A stretch of 64,000 nucleotides of DNA from Candidatus Gastranaerophilales bacterium (GCA_944325315.1 CALVAA010000009.1:32848-96847); one strand, 5' to 3'; positions 42,821 to 51,516 are shown, counted from the stretch's first letter. Notes: a model not told the origin generated them from the sequence alone. Translations and numbers: made by a program.

Positions 42821-44427
42821 AGTGTTTTTTCCTGCCACATTCTAACAAAATCTGTTTCTGTTTTATTTAATAAACTATAGTCTATTAAACGCTCCTCAAA
42901 AGGAAATTTTGACAGAGAAATTTTATTATAATTTATATCACTATAAACACAATTTTCAATTCTAATGCCAAATTCATCACCCGTGCTGACGCTTTTTCCG
43001 TACAATCCCGGCTCAATCGAGTGGGTTTGGTATGGTTTTATTGTATCGTCGGACAAAAAGGAAAGCAAAGGAGGATTTTGATGCACGGAAGTACCTATTC
43101 CATGACCCAATCCGTGAGAAAAATAAAAACCGTCTTTTTCGCTTTCGCTTAAAATTTCACGTGCAAGCTCATCCAATTTGGAAGCGTTTGTTTCTTTTGA
43201 TAAAAAACAGTTAATAAAAGCTCTTAAAACATTTGTATATATTTTTCTATAGATAGCTTTTGGTTTAAGTCCAAAATAAAACACCCTTGTTATATCAGTT
43301 GCATATCCGTTATTCCAATACCCGCCACAATCAATCAAAATAAGCGATTCAGACTTTAAAATTTTATTTTTATCGCAAGTTGAATAATGGATTGAAGCAG
43401 AATTTTCATCAAGTGCAAGAATTGTTTTAAAAGAAAGACCTTTTGCCTCGTTTTTTAATAGTTCTTCTTCAAAAATTTGTGAAAGATCATACTCACTTAA
43501 ACCGGGTTTCAATTTATCCCGAAAAGATTCAAGTGCTAAATCTAATTTACAAAAACTATGGTTTAAATCTTCTATTACGCTTTTTGGCTTAATTGAAGCA
43601 ATTAAAGGCAAATTATTCCGTTTAATTTCTTTGGGTTTATTTATCATAAGAAAATCTTCAAGCGAAATGTCTCTATGGTCAAAATATATCTCATCGTCAA
43701 CAGATTTTATAAAATCAGGAAAAGATGTCAGCTTTAAAAAATTTAATTTATCTACTTTTAACTTCGGGATTTTATCTAAAAACAATGTATGATTTTCGCC
43801 CTTAAAATCAATGAATAACACGGAGCGAAAATTCGAAGAATACTTTGCTTGAAAACATCTGAGGTTTGTAAAATAAGAGATAACATCCAAATCAAAAACC
43901 AACATTTTGTTAACATTTGGATAACTCTTTTTTAATTTTTCAATTTTGTATTCAAAATTGTGTTTTTCAACTTCACTATCTACCAAAAAAATCGAAGCTT
44001 TTTTATTTATATCAACATTTTTTAAAAGACTTTTTTTAAGCTTATATTTTCTTAAATCAAAATATTTTGAATACTTTAGATAATCAAAAAGTAAAATATC
44101 AAAAGGAAGATGTAATACGGTATTTTTTTTATAGCACTTTTTAAATGCATCAAAAAAACTTTCCCTTAAGTCCAGTTTGTAAAGGTTTATATGGGGAAAA
44201 ATTTGTTTTTGCGCAAGAATATGATATCTGGTATCCACAAATAGAGTAATTTTCCCGCTTTTTTCAATTATTGCTTCTCCGGATGTACCGCTAAAACCGG
44301 TTAAATCAAAAAGTGGAGAAGAGTTATAGTGAGATTTGTAGTATTTATCTTGAGATTTCAAAAGAAGAATTTCACCTTCTTTTAGTTTATCAGTATAAAA
44401 GCCAATCATATTTTTAAAACTACCCAT
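42811..44427 (-). CDS. M24 metallopeptidase, Xaa-Pro aminopeptidase
   Basis: Removes N-terminal residues that precede proline. Two creatinase-type N-terminal domains (1-290) precede the pita-bread catalytic domain. Dinuclear metal ligands are seen in LILIDCGGYW and YATDITRVF (Asp), FSHGLGHGIG (His), HSIEPGLY (Glu) and GIRIENCVY (Glu). It is closest in layout to the longer APP1-like group (538 residues). ATG 44427 is preceded by GAGG at 6 bp; a GTG six bases earlier is less likely. Intact motifs argue for activity. Confidence 0.92.
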   Translation of the reverse strand: MGSFKNMIGFYTDKLKEGEILLLKSQDKYYKSHYNSSPLFDLTGFSGTSGEAIIEKSGKITLFVDTRYHILAQKQIFPHINLYKLDLRESFFDAFKKCYKKNTVLHLPFDILLFDYLKYSKYFDLRKYKLKKSLLKNVDINKKASIFLVDSEVEKHNFEYKIEKLKKSYPNVNKMLVFDLDVISYFTNLRCFQAKYSSNFRSVLFIDFKGENHTLFLDKIPKLKVDKLNFLKLTSFPDFIKSVDDEIYFDHRDISLEDFLMINKPKEIKRNNLPLIASIKPKSVIEDLNHSFCKLDLALESFRDKLKPGLSEYDLSQIFEEELLKNEAKGLSFKTILALDENSASIHYSTCDKNKILKSESLILIDCGGYWNNGYATDITRVFYFGLKPKAIYRKIYTNVLRAFINCFLSKETNASKLDELAREILSESEKDGFYFSHGLGHGIGTSVHQNPPLLSFLSDDTIKPYQTHSIEPGLYGKSVSTGDEFGIRIENCVYSDINYNKISLSKFPFEERLIDYSLLNKTETDFVRMWQEKTLWK

Positions 44428-44446
44428 AAACACCTCATCTGTATAA

Positions 44447-44863
44447 TTAGTATACTATGCAAACGCCGATTTGTCTTATTCTTGGCTTTATATCGAAATC
44501 CACAAGGGCAATTTTGTGTCCTGCATCCAATTGCAGCCTTGAATTAACAACCTGAACACACACGGAGTTTTTAAATAAAGCGGCTTTTAAATAAGAATAA
44601 GAATCATCCCTCGACCAGGAAATTTCTTTTTTATACATTTTATCTAATGGGGCAATATTATCTAAAAGAAGAGCTAAATCCGATTTTATTCCTTTTATAT
44701 CTTCAATTAAAATTATACTTGCACAACTTGAGTTTACAGAAACACTCACAAGAGCTTCTTTTGGAGAAACAAAAGAAACTATGTTTTCGATTTTTTGCGT
44801 TATATCTATTAAATCATCAAAACCGTTTGTAGACACCGTAAAATTTTTAATTTCAATACTCAT
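44447..44863 (-). CDS. YjbQ/UPF0047-family protein
   Basis: A 138-residue single-domain protein of the YjbQ family. SYLKAALFKNSVCVQVVNSRL and IALVDFDIKPRIRQIGVCIV match the second half of the family. The usual LGTWQ motif is replaced by LDAGHK, so any thiamine-phosphate-synthase-like activity proposed for the family is doubtful here. It begins immediately after the stop of the membrane pyrophosphatase-like gene. Confidence 0.8.
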   Translation of the reverse strand: MSIEIKNFTVSTNGFDDLIDITQKIENIVSFVSPKEALVSVSVNSSCASIILIEDIKGIKSDLALLLDNIAPLDKMYKKEISWSRDDSYSYLKAALFKNSVCVQVVNSRLQLDAGHKIALVDFDIKPRIRQIGVCIVY

Positions 44864-46975
44864 TTATAAAACCTGCAAAAATATTGGAGCTAGTGTTAAA
44901 GCAAGAATAGCTAAAAATTTAATTAGCATTACACTCGCAGGAACAATCAAATCTTTCATAAGCTCAAATAGTTTATTATTATTGCTAATTACTATATATT
45001 CCGATGAATTTTGGATATTAATATATTCGGATTCAAAATACTTTTTAGCACCGTAAGCGCTGATTTTTGCCGTAGATATCGCAAAAACCAAACCGCTTGA
45101 AGCAAAAATTGCTCCGAAAACAAAACCGCAAAGTGCTTCAATTTTTAATTTAAAAGCAATAAAATAAAAAATCAAAACCGTAATAATTGTATAAATAATA
45201 ACTCTTGCATAGGAATTAATTGCACAAATATCTACACATTTTTCATAATCCGGCCTCAGTTCAAAACGCAAAATTTGCGGGAATTTTCTAAACTGGTTTT
45301 TGACTTCCAAAACTAATCTTTTTGCACAACCGAAATTTGCGCTCATTATAAAAGAACAGTATACAAAAACCAAAGCAATTCCAATAAAAATCGAGGTTAA
45401 AACATAAGGATTCAAAATATCAATTTGTTCAAGTTCAACAACCATACTATAAGCAATTAGTACCGATATTGAAGCAAGAATGCTTATACCGTATATAAAA
45501 TTTTTACCCAAAGAAATTAAATAATACCCGTTTTTACTGAGCAATGTTTCATCTTCAAAAGATTCTACGGGAAATTTTTTCTCAAATGAATTAAAAACAT
45601 TTTTATAAGACAAACACTCGAGACCAAAAAAAGAAGCACAAGCTACAACGGCAACAGTCGATAAAAATCCGACAATACTTAAAGATACTCCATACAGACC
45701 ATACAAAGGAGCTTCAAGACCATACGAAACAAGAAATGAAATACTTATAGATGCCGCAACAATAAAAAGCGGAACAACAACACTCATAAAACCTTCCCTG
45801 AGTGTCTGCAAAAAAGCACAGTTTAAACCGGAAATAGCAGCATTTGAAATATTTTTGGCAGGTTTATATCTTTCAAAAATATAGTTTGAATTTGAAAAAC
45901 AAACCGCTAATGCCCCAAAAGAACCTATTATTGTACTGAGCGCAAGTCCGTTTGAATCTTCAAGCCATGTATTTACCACATAAAATGTAGCAATTGAAAA
46001 AAACACAAAAGATACAATAGAAAAAGTTAAAAGAGATTTAACGGGATTTTTAATTTTATTTACTTTTACAATTAAAAAAGCAATAATTGATGCAAAAATA
46101 CCACCTGCTGCAATTATAATCGGCATAAAACTCCCCATTAAATTTAGACAATTGCCGCCTATTGTCATAGAAGAAATTAATGCCATGCAAAAACACAAAA
46201 AAAGCTCCAAACTCAAATTGACCGATTTAAATATACTGTTTGAAATTCCTTTTAACATCAATAGCGGGTTACACTTATCGTATTCATCAATTTGGGCAAT
46301 ATGACCGGAAACGACATCAAAAGCCTGCAATGAAGCTCTTTTTGATATTGAAGTTGAAATATTATGTAATAAAATTACAATACAACTCCCTAATAAAAAT
46401 CCGTTTATATGTTCATAGTCTTTAAAGTTGTGAAATAAAACTACAACAGAGACAATTGCGATTCCAAGAGGAAAAATAGAAATACAAATACCGGAATCCA
46501 AAGCAAGCTTGTTTAAAAAACCGATTCTTTCTTTTAGCGCACTGTTAAATTTTACAAGAGCACCGCTTAAAATAAAATCTGAGATTATAATTAAAAAAAT
46601 GCTTGATACAATGCCTGTAACCATTGAAATTACAAAAGCCTTACCCATGGAATTGTATAATAAAAAGCTTAGGAGTATAGCAAAAAACAAAGAAATTTTT
46701 ATGAGTTTAAAGCTAAAAATTTTTACACCTGTCAAAAAATATTTTCTAATTTCTTCCAGGACTCTGTTTTTATAATCGTATAAATGTATTTCAAAAGCTT
46801 TTAAAGATGCAAGCAGCAATGCGACAGCTCCGGCAAAAAGACCTACCCATTTTGATTTTGTTGAAGTTGTATCTACAAAATAAACAAAATATGATAAATA
46901 TAATGCTGCAAATAAAAATAACCACAATAGACTGTAATAAAAAAATAGTCTTTTCTTAATCTTTTTACTATCCAT
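44864..46975 (-). CDS. Membrane pyrophosphatase (HppA) homologue lacking the catalytic residues
   Basis: A 703-residue protein with about 16 membrane helices, colinear with the whole M-PPase fold. Preserved scaffold: RYKP (369-372), GLYGVSLSIVGFLST (426-440), LVLEVKNQFRKFP (554-566), PDYEKCVDI (575-583), EALCGFVFGA (613-622), AKKYFE (643-648). The substrate motifs are gone: the DVGADLVGKVE...DDPRNPA region reads AFDVVSGHIA...YDKCNPL (218-237), DAYGPIADNAGG reads ASFFGLECLSYK, NAGGAWDNAKK reads TAKISAYGAKK, and GDTVGDPLKD reads SNNNKLFELMKD. It cannot be a normal pyrophosphatase; a binding, transport or scaffold role is possible. TATAAT ends 6 bp before the ATG. Confidence 0.88.
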   Translation of the reverse strand: MDSKKIKKRLFFYYSLLWLFLFAALYLSYFVYFVDTTSTKSKWVGLFAGAVALLLASLKAFEIHLYDYKNRVLEEIRKYFLTGVKIFSFKLIKISLFFAILLSFLLYNSMGKAFVISMVTGIVSSIFLIIISDFILSGALVKFNSALKERIGFLNKLALDSGICISIFPLGIAIVSVVVLFHNFKDYEHINGFLLGSCIVILLHNISTSISKRASLQAFDVVSGHIAQIDEYDKCNPLLMLKGISNSIFKSVNLSLELFLCFCMALISSMTIGGNCLNLMGSFMPIIIAAGGIFASIIAFLIVKVNKIKNPVKSLLTFSIVSFVFFSIATFYVVNTWLEDSNGLALSTIIGSFGALAVCFSNSNYIFERYKPAKNISNAAISGLNCAFLQTLREGFMSVVVPLFIVAASISISFLVSYGLEAPLYGLYGVSLSIVGFLSTVAVVACASFFGLECLSYKNVFNSFEKKFPVESFEDETLLSKNGYYLISLGKNFIYGISILASISVLIAYSMVVELEQIDILNPYVLTSIFIGIALVFVYCSFIMSANFGCAKRLVLEVKNQFRKFPQILRFELRPDYEKCVDICAINSYARVIIYTIITVLIFYFIAFKLKIEALCGFVFGAIFASSGLVFAISTAKISAYGAKKYFESEYINIQNSSEYIVISNNNKLFELMKDLIVPASVMLIKFLAILALTLAPIFLQVL

Positions 46976-46981
46976 AAAACA

Positions 46982-46987
46982 ATTATA
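46982..46987 (-). promoter_or_regulatory. -10 box placed for a leaderless mRNA of the pyrophosphatase-like gene
   Basis: TATAAT on the minus strand ends 6 bp before the ATG at 46975; no Shine-Dalgarno sequence and no clear -35 are present. Confidence 0.45.
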
Positions 46988-47003
46988 ATAAAAAAATATG
47001 TTT

Positions 47004-47786
47004 TCAATAAATTGTCCACTTACTCAAAAGGGGATTTAATTTTTTTTCATCCAAAAAAGCCGCTATAGAAGCATTTATAACATTTAACAAATCTTTAGAA
47101 TTTTCAGATTTTCTAACAGCAACGCAGTAAAATTCTTTTGAATAAATTTTATCCAATATTTTTAGTCCGTCATCAACAAAGGAAGCCAAAATACAATCAT
47201 CGCCGACAACTCCTTCAACTTGGTTATTTCTTAAAAGATTTACCGCTTCAACATATGTTTTCACACCGACCAAATTAGCGTTTGGAGCAATAAGCCTAAT
47301 GATTTTTTCCCCTGTTGTGCCCATAACAACAGCAAGTCTTCCTTGTTTGTTAAAATATGTAAGATTTAAGATTTTGGAATTTTTTCTTACCATCATTTTT
47401 TGATTTGCCGCAAAGTAAGGCATGGAAAAATCCATAATCAATTTTCTTTTTTCATTTATACTCATTGTGGCAACAAGAATATCCACTTCTTTTGAATTTA
47501 GCTTTGAGATACGATTCAAAGCGCTCACTTGCACAAACTTAATAAAAGCATCCGAATCCGAGTGGAAAATATTAGCAGCGATTGATTTTGCAATTTCGAT
47601 ATCTATACCGGTTAATTTTTTATCTTTATAAAAACCAAAAGGAGGGGAATCACTCTTTACGCCAACAATTATATATCCCCTGTTTTTAATTATTTCAATA
47701 TCACTTAGCTCTTTTTTGATTAAAGAACAACCGGTTATATAAATTGTTGTAAAAAAAATAAATAAAAAAACTATATACTTTTTCAT
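47004..47786 (-). CDS. Orphan family 3 solute-binding lipoprotein
   Basis: A 260-residue periplasmic binding protein of the amino-acid (SBP_bac_3) type. Signal peptide with lipobox ITGCSL (Cys20). The ligand-domain motifs are GYIIVGVKSDSPPFGFYKDKKLTGIDIEIAK, SKEVDILVATMSINEKR, MDFSMPYFAANQ and VVGDDCILASF; Asp and Arg positions suit an amino-acid-like ligand. No ABC permease or ATPase is nearby. The next gene on the strand, 28 bp away, is the dead pyrophosphatase-like protein, a possible partner (inference). No Shine-Dalgarno; TATGAT lies 6 bp before the ATG. Confidence 0.88.
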   Translation of the reverse strand: MKKYIVFLFIFFTTIYITGCSLIKKELSDIEIIKNRGYIIVGVKSDSPPFGFYKDKKLTGIDIEIAKSIAANIFHSDSDAFIKFVQVSALNRISKLNSKEVDILVATMSINEKRKLIMDFSMPYFAANQKMMVRKNSKILNLTYFNKQGRLAVVMGTTGEKIIRLIAPNANLVGVKTYVEAVNLLRNNQVEGVVGDDCILASFVDDGLKILDKIYSKEFYCVAVRKSENSKDLLNVINASIAAFLDEKKLNPLLSKWTIY

Positions 47787-47792
47787 AAAAGT

Positions 47793-47802
47793 ATCATATC
47801 AT
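47793..47802. promoter_or_regulatory. Abutting divergent -10 boxes between the binding-protein and YitT genes
   Basis: TATGAT on the minus strand (47798-47793) and TATCAT on the plus strand (47797-47802) each end 6 bp from their ATG (47786 and 47809). The two starts are only 22 bp apart. An 11-bp direct repeat CATAAAAGTAT occurs at 47784-47794 and 47800-47810. Confidence 0.45.
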
Positions 47803-47808
47803 AAAAGT

Positions 47809-48639
47809 ATGAAAAGCTTGGCAATTAACTTTATATTTTGCACTATTGGCGCATTTTTAGCAGCATTTGCACTTGAGTGTTTTTTAGTGCCAAACAATAT
47901 TATCGATGGCGGTATAGTAGGCGTTTCAATAATGGCAAGCTATATTACAAAAATAAATCTTGGAATATTTCTTGTAGTATTGAATATTCCTTTTTTGTTT
48001 CTTGCGTTAAATGAATTTGGAAAAAAATTTATAATAAGAGCCATTTATAGCGTTAGCATGCTTGCAATTTTTGTAAATTTCATCTCGCACCATATTAAAC
48101 CCGTAACAAATGATTTACTGCTTTCAGCATTTTTTGGAGGCGGCATACTTGGAATAGGCGTAGGTATTGTTCTAAAAAACAGCGCTTGCATGGACGGAAC
48201 AGAAATACTTGCCATAAAAATTTCAAAAAAATATCCCTGGTCAGTTGGCGAAATTATAATGTTTATCAACATCTTTATATACACCTGTGCAGGTTTTTTG
48301 TACGGGTGGGAAGAAGCAATGTATTCAACATTGACATATTTAATTGCTTCAAAAGCAATAGATGCCATTATTCAAGGTTTCAGCGAAGAAAAATCCATAC
48401 GTATAATCTCGGATAAAGGCAGACAACTCGGGCAAGAAATAATACAAAATCTTAACAAAACAATAACATACATTGATGCACAAGGAGGCTATTCAAAAGC
48501 CAAAAAAACAATGATATACTGTATTGTTCCCAGAATTGAACTTACAAAACTAAAAGAACTTATAGCAAAAGTAGATAAAGATGCTTTTATTGCAATTGAA
48601 AACGTGCATGAAGTTTACGGAAAACGTTATAAAAAATAA
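47809..48639 (+). CDS. YitT-family membrane protein with DUF2179 domain
   Basis: A 276-residue protein: five to six N-terminal membrane segments with the family pattern GAFLAAFALECFLVPNNIIDGGIVGVS and SACMDGTEILA, then a cytoplasmic DUF2179 domain (about 195-270: SIRIISDKGRQLGQEIIQNL, TYIDAQGGYSKAKKTMIYCIVPR). Function of the family is poorly known; transport has been suggested. No ribosome-binding site; TATCAT sits 6 bp before the ATG. Terminator at 48693. Confidence 0.92.
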   Translation: MKSLAINFIFCTIGAFLAAFALECFLVPNNIIDGGIVGVSIMASYITKINLGIFLVVLNIPFLFLALNEFGKKFIIRAIYSVSMLAIFVNFISHHIKPVTNDLLLSAFFGGGILGIGVGIVLKNSACMDGTEILAIKISKKYPWSVGEIIMFINIFIYTCAGFLYGWEEAMYSTLTYLIASKAIDAIIQGFSEEKSIRIISDKGRQLGQEIIQNLNKTITYIDAQGGYSKAKKTMIYCIVPRIELTKLKELIAKVDKDAFIAIENVHEVYGKRYKK

Positions 48640-48692
48640 TACCCGTGGAATATAAAAGTCAAAGTTAATCCACTGTATTTTTTACCAGATTG

Positions 48693-48722
48693 ATACACTT
48701 TCCAAAAGAAGGTGTATTTTTT
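48693..48722 (+). terminator. Rho-independent terminator after the YitT gene
   Basis: ATACACTTTC / GAAGGTGTAT (one G-T pair, loop CAAAA) followed by T6. It abuts the end of the convergent hydrolase gene. Confidence 0.85.
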
Positions 48723-49491
48723 AATTTAAAATAAAGTTTATAATATCATCATTACTTTTAGGATTAACTTTTAAAAGCTGGTTTCCGGCCCCTCCGTAAG
48801 GATACTTAATGACAACCGGCTTTGTTTGCACAAAAGGCAAAAGCTGTTTTAAATTCAAAAGAGAAGTTTTATCTGTATTTGAAACCAAAAACAAAAATCT
48901 TGAGTTAGGGAAACTTGCAAGCTTAATTGGAATATACAAACCTTTAAAATCAGACATAGGAGATATTAAAACAAATTTTTGGGGTTGTTTAAATGTCTTT
49001 TCACCTGCTAAAACTCCGGCACTTGCGCCTAAATCCGCACCTAAAATTATAATATCGTCACAATTTATATAAGGATAGTTTGCCTTAATGTAAGCAATTG
49101 ACTCAACAACATCTCCCGGAAGTTTTGCCCAGTCATCATTTGTAAACTTGTAACGGGATTTAATTTTTAAATTTTCCCTATAAACACTTCTTGCATGACC
49201 TCTTAAATCCATAGCAAGAACATTGTATCCTTTCGAACGTAAGTTTTGCGCAAGTTCCTTCCAATGAAGCGCATTCAAAGAAAATGAATGTAACATCACA
49301 ATAAGCGGTTTATTTGTTTTAGGATTAGCAATATACAAGTCGCCTACAAGAATAAATTTATCTTTTGTTGTAAATTCAATTTTATGTTTTGTAATGGGTT
49401 TTTTCTTTTTACTTGTTTTTGCCTGGGCAGACTCAAAAGAAAAAGCAAAAATAATAAGAAATATTGAAACTATAGCTATTAACTTTCTCAT
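48721..49491 (-). CDS. Secreted alpha/beta-hydrolase-fold protein with a degenerate catalytic triad
   Basis: A 256-residue protein with a signal peptide (cleavage after AQA, about residue 24). The fold is clear: LIVMLHSFSLNALHW (oxyanion loop), VLAMDLRGHARS, and the nucleophile elbow ILGADLGASAG, where the usual Ser of GxSxG is Asp153. The region that should carry the catalytic His reads YGGAGNQLL instead of the common GAHG-type turn. It may be a binding protein or use an Asp nucleophile as in dehalogenases. TAAAAT lies 6 bp before the ATG, with no Shine-Dalgarno sequence. Confidence 0.8.
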   Translation of the reverse strand: MRKLIAIVSIFLIIFAFSFESAQAKTSKKKKPITKHKIEFTTKDKFILVGDLYIANPKTNKPLIVMLHSFSLNALHWKELAQNLRSKGYNVLAMDLRGHARSVYRENLKIKSRYKFTNDDWAKLPGDVVESIAYIKANYPYINCDDIIILGADLGASAGVLAGEKTFKQPQKFVLISPMSDFKGLYIPIKLASFPNSRFLFLVSNTDKTSLLNLKQLLPFVQTKPVVIKYPYGGAGNQLLKVNPKSNDDIINFILN

Positions 49492-49618
49492 AATTTAATT
49501 TTAGCAAATCAGATGTATTTTTTTTTATTTTTTAAAAATTTACACCTTTTAGAGGAAATTAAAAATCAGGATTAAAGTTCAAAAAAATAAGTGTCGAAAA
49601 AACAAACATAATTTAATT

Positions 49619-49692
49619 TGTTTAAGAGCAAATGCTCTTACTCAAAACCTCCTCCCCAAGTCTAGTAGCCGCCTTATGACGGCTTTTTTTTA
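49619..49692 (+). ncRNA. Candidate small RNA with two hairpins and a CU-rich single-stranded core
   Basis: Hairpin 1 is TAAGAGC/GCTCTTA (49623-49640), followed by about 26 unpaired bases containing CCTCCTCCCC, then hairpin 2 AGCCG/CGGCT (49667-49684) and eight T: an intrinsic terminator. No plus-strand gene lies upstream, since the hydrolase is on the other strand, so the terminator must serve its own RNA. CATAAT at 49607-49612 could be its -10. The pyrimidine core is complementary to Shine-Dalgarno sequences. The layout recalls cyanobacterial Yfr1, but the core sequence differs. Confidence 0.5.
49667..49692 (+). terminator. Intrinsic terminator of the candidate small RNA
   Basis: AGCCG / CGGCT stem with a short loop and T8 on the plus strand only; there is no A-tract that would serve etfA on the minus strand. 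Confidence 0.8.
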
Positions 49693-49713
49693 TTGCTTTA
49701 TAACTAAAACGAA

Positions 49714-50733
49714 CTATTTGCAAAAATGTTCATATAAATCGTCAAGCACTTTTTTTGCATCGGCTTGAATTTTATAATCAGCATAACTGAAAATCGGGGC
49801 ATCATTATCAGAATTTATTGCAACAACCGTTTTGCAATTTTTCATCCCTTGAATATGCTGGATTGCTCCTGAAATTCCAAAGGCAATATATAAATCAGCA
49901 TTAATAGAAGCACCTGTTTGACCAACTTGATTTTTATGAGGCATCAAATTAAAATCTACGAGTTTTCTTGTAGATGCAACCTTTGCATCAAAAACTTTAG
50001 CTAATTTTTCTAATTTTTCAATATAAACTCTGTTTTTTCCTTCGGCAAGTCCAAAACCTGCCGCAAAAACAATTTTTGCACCTTCAAAGGAATCTTTTTC
50101 AACTGTTTTATCCATCACTGTTCTTATAAGCTTAAATCTCGTTTCACTGTAACTATTTGGGCTAAATTCTTCAAAAACGCCTTCTTTATCCAAAAATAAA
50201 TCAAAAACAAAAGTATTTGGCCTGATTGTAGCGCATTGAGGATCTTTTTTAGATAAAATTGTAGCCATTAATTCAGCCCCAAATGTCGGTCTTGTCGGGG
50301 CAAGACGCAATTTATTTTCTCTTAAAATAAATTCTAAACCTACACAATCGGCAACGAGTCCCGTATCAAGCATTGTTGTTACTCTTGGGGCAACCATTCT
50401 GCCTGTGGTTGTAGCCGGGAAAATTATAACATCAGCCGGATTTTTGGAATAATACTCAAAAAAACAATTTGCAAGTACATAAGAAGAAAAAATATCAAAA
50501 GAATCGCTTTTTATAAGTACAACTTTGTCAGCTCCCGCACTGTATGCTTTTTTTATTTCCTTTTTATCTATTTCAGAGCTCAGAACAACAGCAGTGATAT
50601 AAAAGTCTTCATTTTCAATCATAGACTTTGATTCTTGCGCAACTTTATAAGCCTTGTTTATAAGCTCATAAGAAACATCGCTCATTTTATCAGTATGTGG
50701 AATCTTTTCGCAGTATACTATAATTTTTTTCAT
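49714..50733 (-). CDS. etfA: Electron transfer flavoprotein, alpha subunit
   Basis: A 339-residue FAD-binding subunit. N-terminal domain with AGADKVVLIKSD and IIFPATTTGRMVAPRVTTMLDTGLVADC; C-terminal FAD domain with KIVFAAGFGLAEGKNR, VASTRKLVDFNLMPHKNQVGQTG, LYIAFGISGAIQHIQGMKNCKTVVAINSDNDAPIF, all standard for EtfA. It shuttles electrons between acyl-CoA or similar dehydrogenases and ferredoxin or quinone; in an anaerobe, bifurcation is possible. It starts 1 bp after etfB. No dehydrogenase partner is adjacent. Confidence 0.95.
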   Translation of the reverse strand: MKKIIVYCEKIPHTDKMSDVSYELINKAYKVAQESKSMIENEDFYITAVVLSSEIDKKEIKKAYSAGADKVVLIKSDSFDIFSSYVLANCFFEYYSKNPADVIIFPATTTGRMVAPRVTTMLDTGLVADCVGLEFILRENKLRLAPTRPTFGAELMATILSKKDPQCATIRPNTFVFDLFLDKEGVFEEFSPNSYSETRFKLIRTVMDKTVEKDSFEGAKIVFAAGFGLAEGKNRVYIEKLEKLAKVFDAKVASTRKLVDFNLMPHKNQVGQTGASINADLYIAFGISGAIQHIQGMKNCKTVVAINSDNDAPIFSYADYKIQADAKKVLDDLYEHFCK

Positions 50734-50734
50734 T

Positions 50735-51508
50735 CTACCTTGCCTCTAAAAGTAAATCTATGATTTTTTGAGTGTAATCTTGTTTAATTTCATATGGATT
50801 TTTATTGTTTTGGGGTCTATAAGCACGATATACCATCGTCGGAGACCCGAGAATACCTACTTCATTTTTATCAAATCCTAAATCTTCAAGCCCGTAACTT
50901 TCAATTTTTGTATTCTGCGCTTTTATATAATCTTCAATTTTTGGCTGATATTTTTTGACACACTCTTTGTTAACCGCAATAAGGCAGGGTGTAGAAAGCT
51001 CTAAAATATTTATCTCATTTTCGATTTTTTGAGAAACAATCGCACTATTTTTATCAATATTAAATATTTCATCAACATTTATAGCATCAACTATATTTAA
51101 AAGCTGTGCAAGACTAACAGGTACTTGCGCCGTATCACCGTCTTGAGCCATTTGACCGGTTAAAATAATATTAAAATCATTCAAATATTTTTCAATTGCT
51201 CTTGATAAAATTTTAGAAGTAGCCAAAGTATCAGAGCCTGAAAATGCTTTATCGGATAATAATATTGCTCTGTTTGCACCTTTTGCAAGCGCATAATTCA
51301 AAACATCAACAGCCTGATTTGGTCCCATTGAAAGAGCCGTAATATTAACATCTTTAAATTTGTCCTTAAAACTAACCGCCCAATCAATCGCCCATTCATC
51401 ATATGGGTTAATTTTGGAGAGCATTTGAGCTCTGTCTAAGTTATTTTCTTTTGTCCATTTTATATCATCCACATCAGGGACTTGCTTTATACAAACCACA
51501 ATGTTCAT
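50735..51508 (-). CDS. etfB: Electron transfer flavoprotein, beta subunit
   Basis: A 257-residue subunit with VVCIKQVPD at the N-terminus, KINPYDEWAIDWAV, GPNQAVDVLNYALAKGANRAILLSD, GSDTLATSKIL and LTGQMAQDGDTAQVPVSLAQLL, where the AMP-binding loop is typical. It partners EtfA, whose gene follows after 1 bp. The upstream SIS gene ends 8 bp before it. Confidence 0.95.
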   Translation of the reverse strand: MNIVVCIKQVPDVDDIKWTKENNLDRAQMLSKINPYDEWAIDWAVSFKDKFKDVNITALSMGPNQAVDVLNYALAKGANRAILLSDKAFSGSDTLATSKILSRAIEKYLNDFNIILTGQMAQDGDTAQVPVSLAQLLNIVDAINVDEIFNIDKNSAIVSQKIENEINILELSTPCLIAVNKECVKKYQPKIEDYIKAQNTKIESYGLEDLGFDKNEVGILGSPTMVYRAYRPQNNKNPYEIKQDYTQKIIDLLLEAR

Positions 51509-51516
51509 TTATTGTT

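Noticed and set aside
44864..46975. Annotation as a working proton-pumping pyrophosphatase
   Set aside because: Fold-wide similarity is clear, but every Asp-rich substrate and metal motif is substituted.
49625..49675. GGGGAGGAGG on the minus strand as a ribosome-binding site for a minus gene
   Set aside because: It is followed only by a frame of a few codons; the plus-strand terminator and hairpin make a plus-strand small RNA the better reading.
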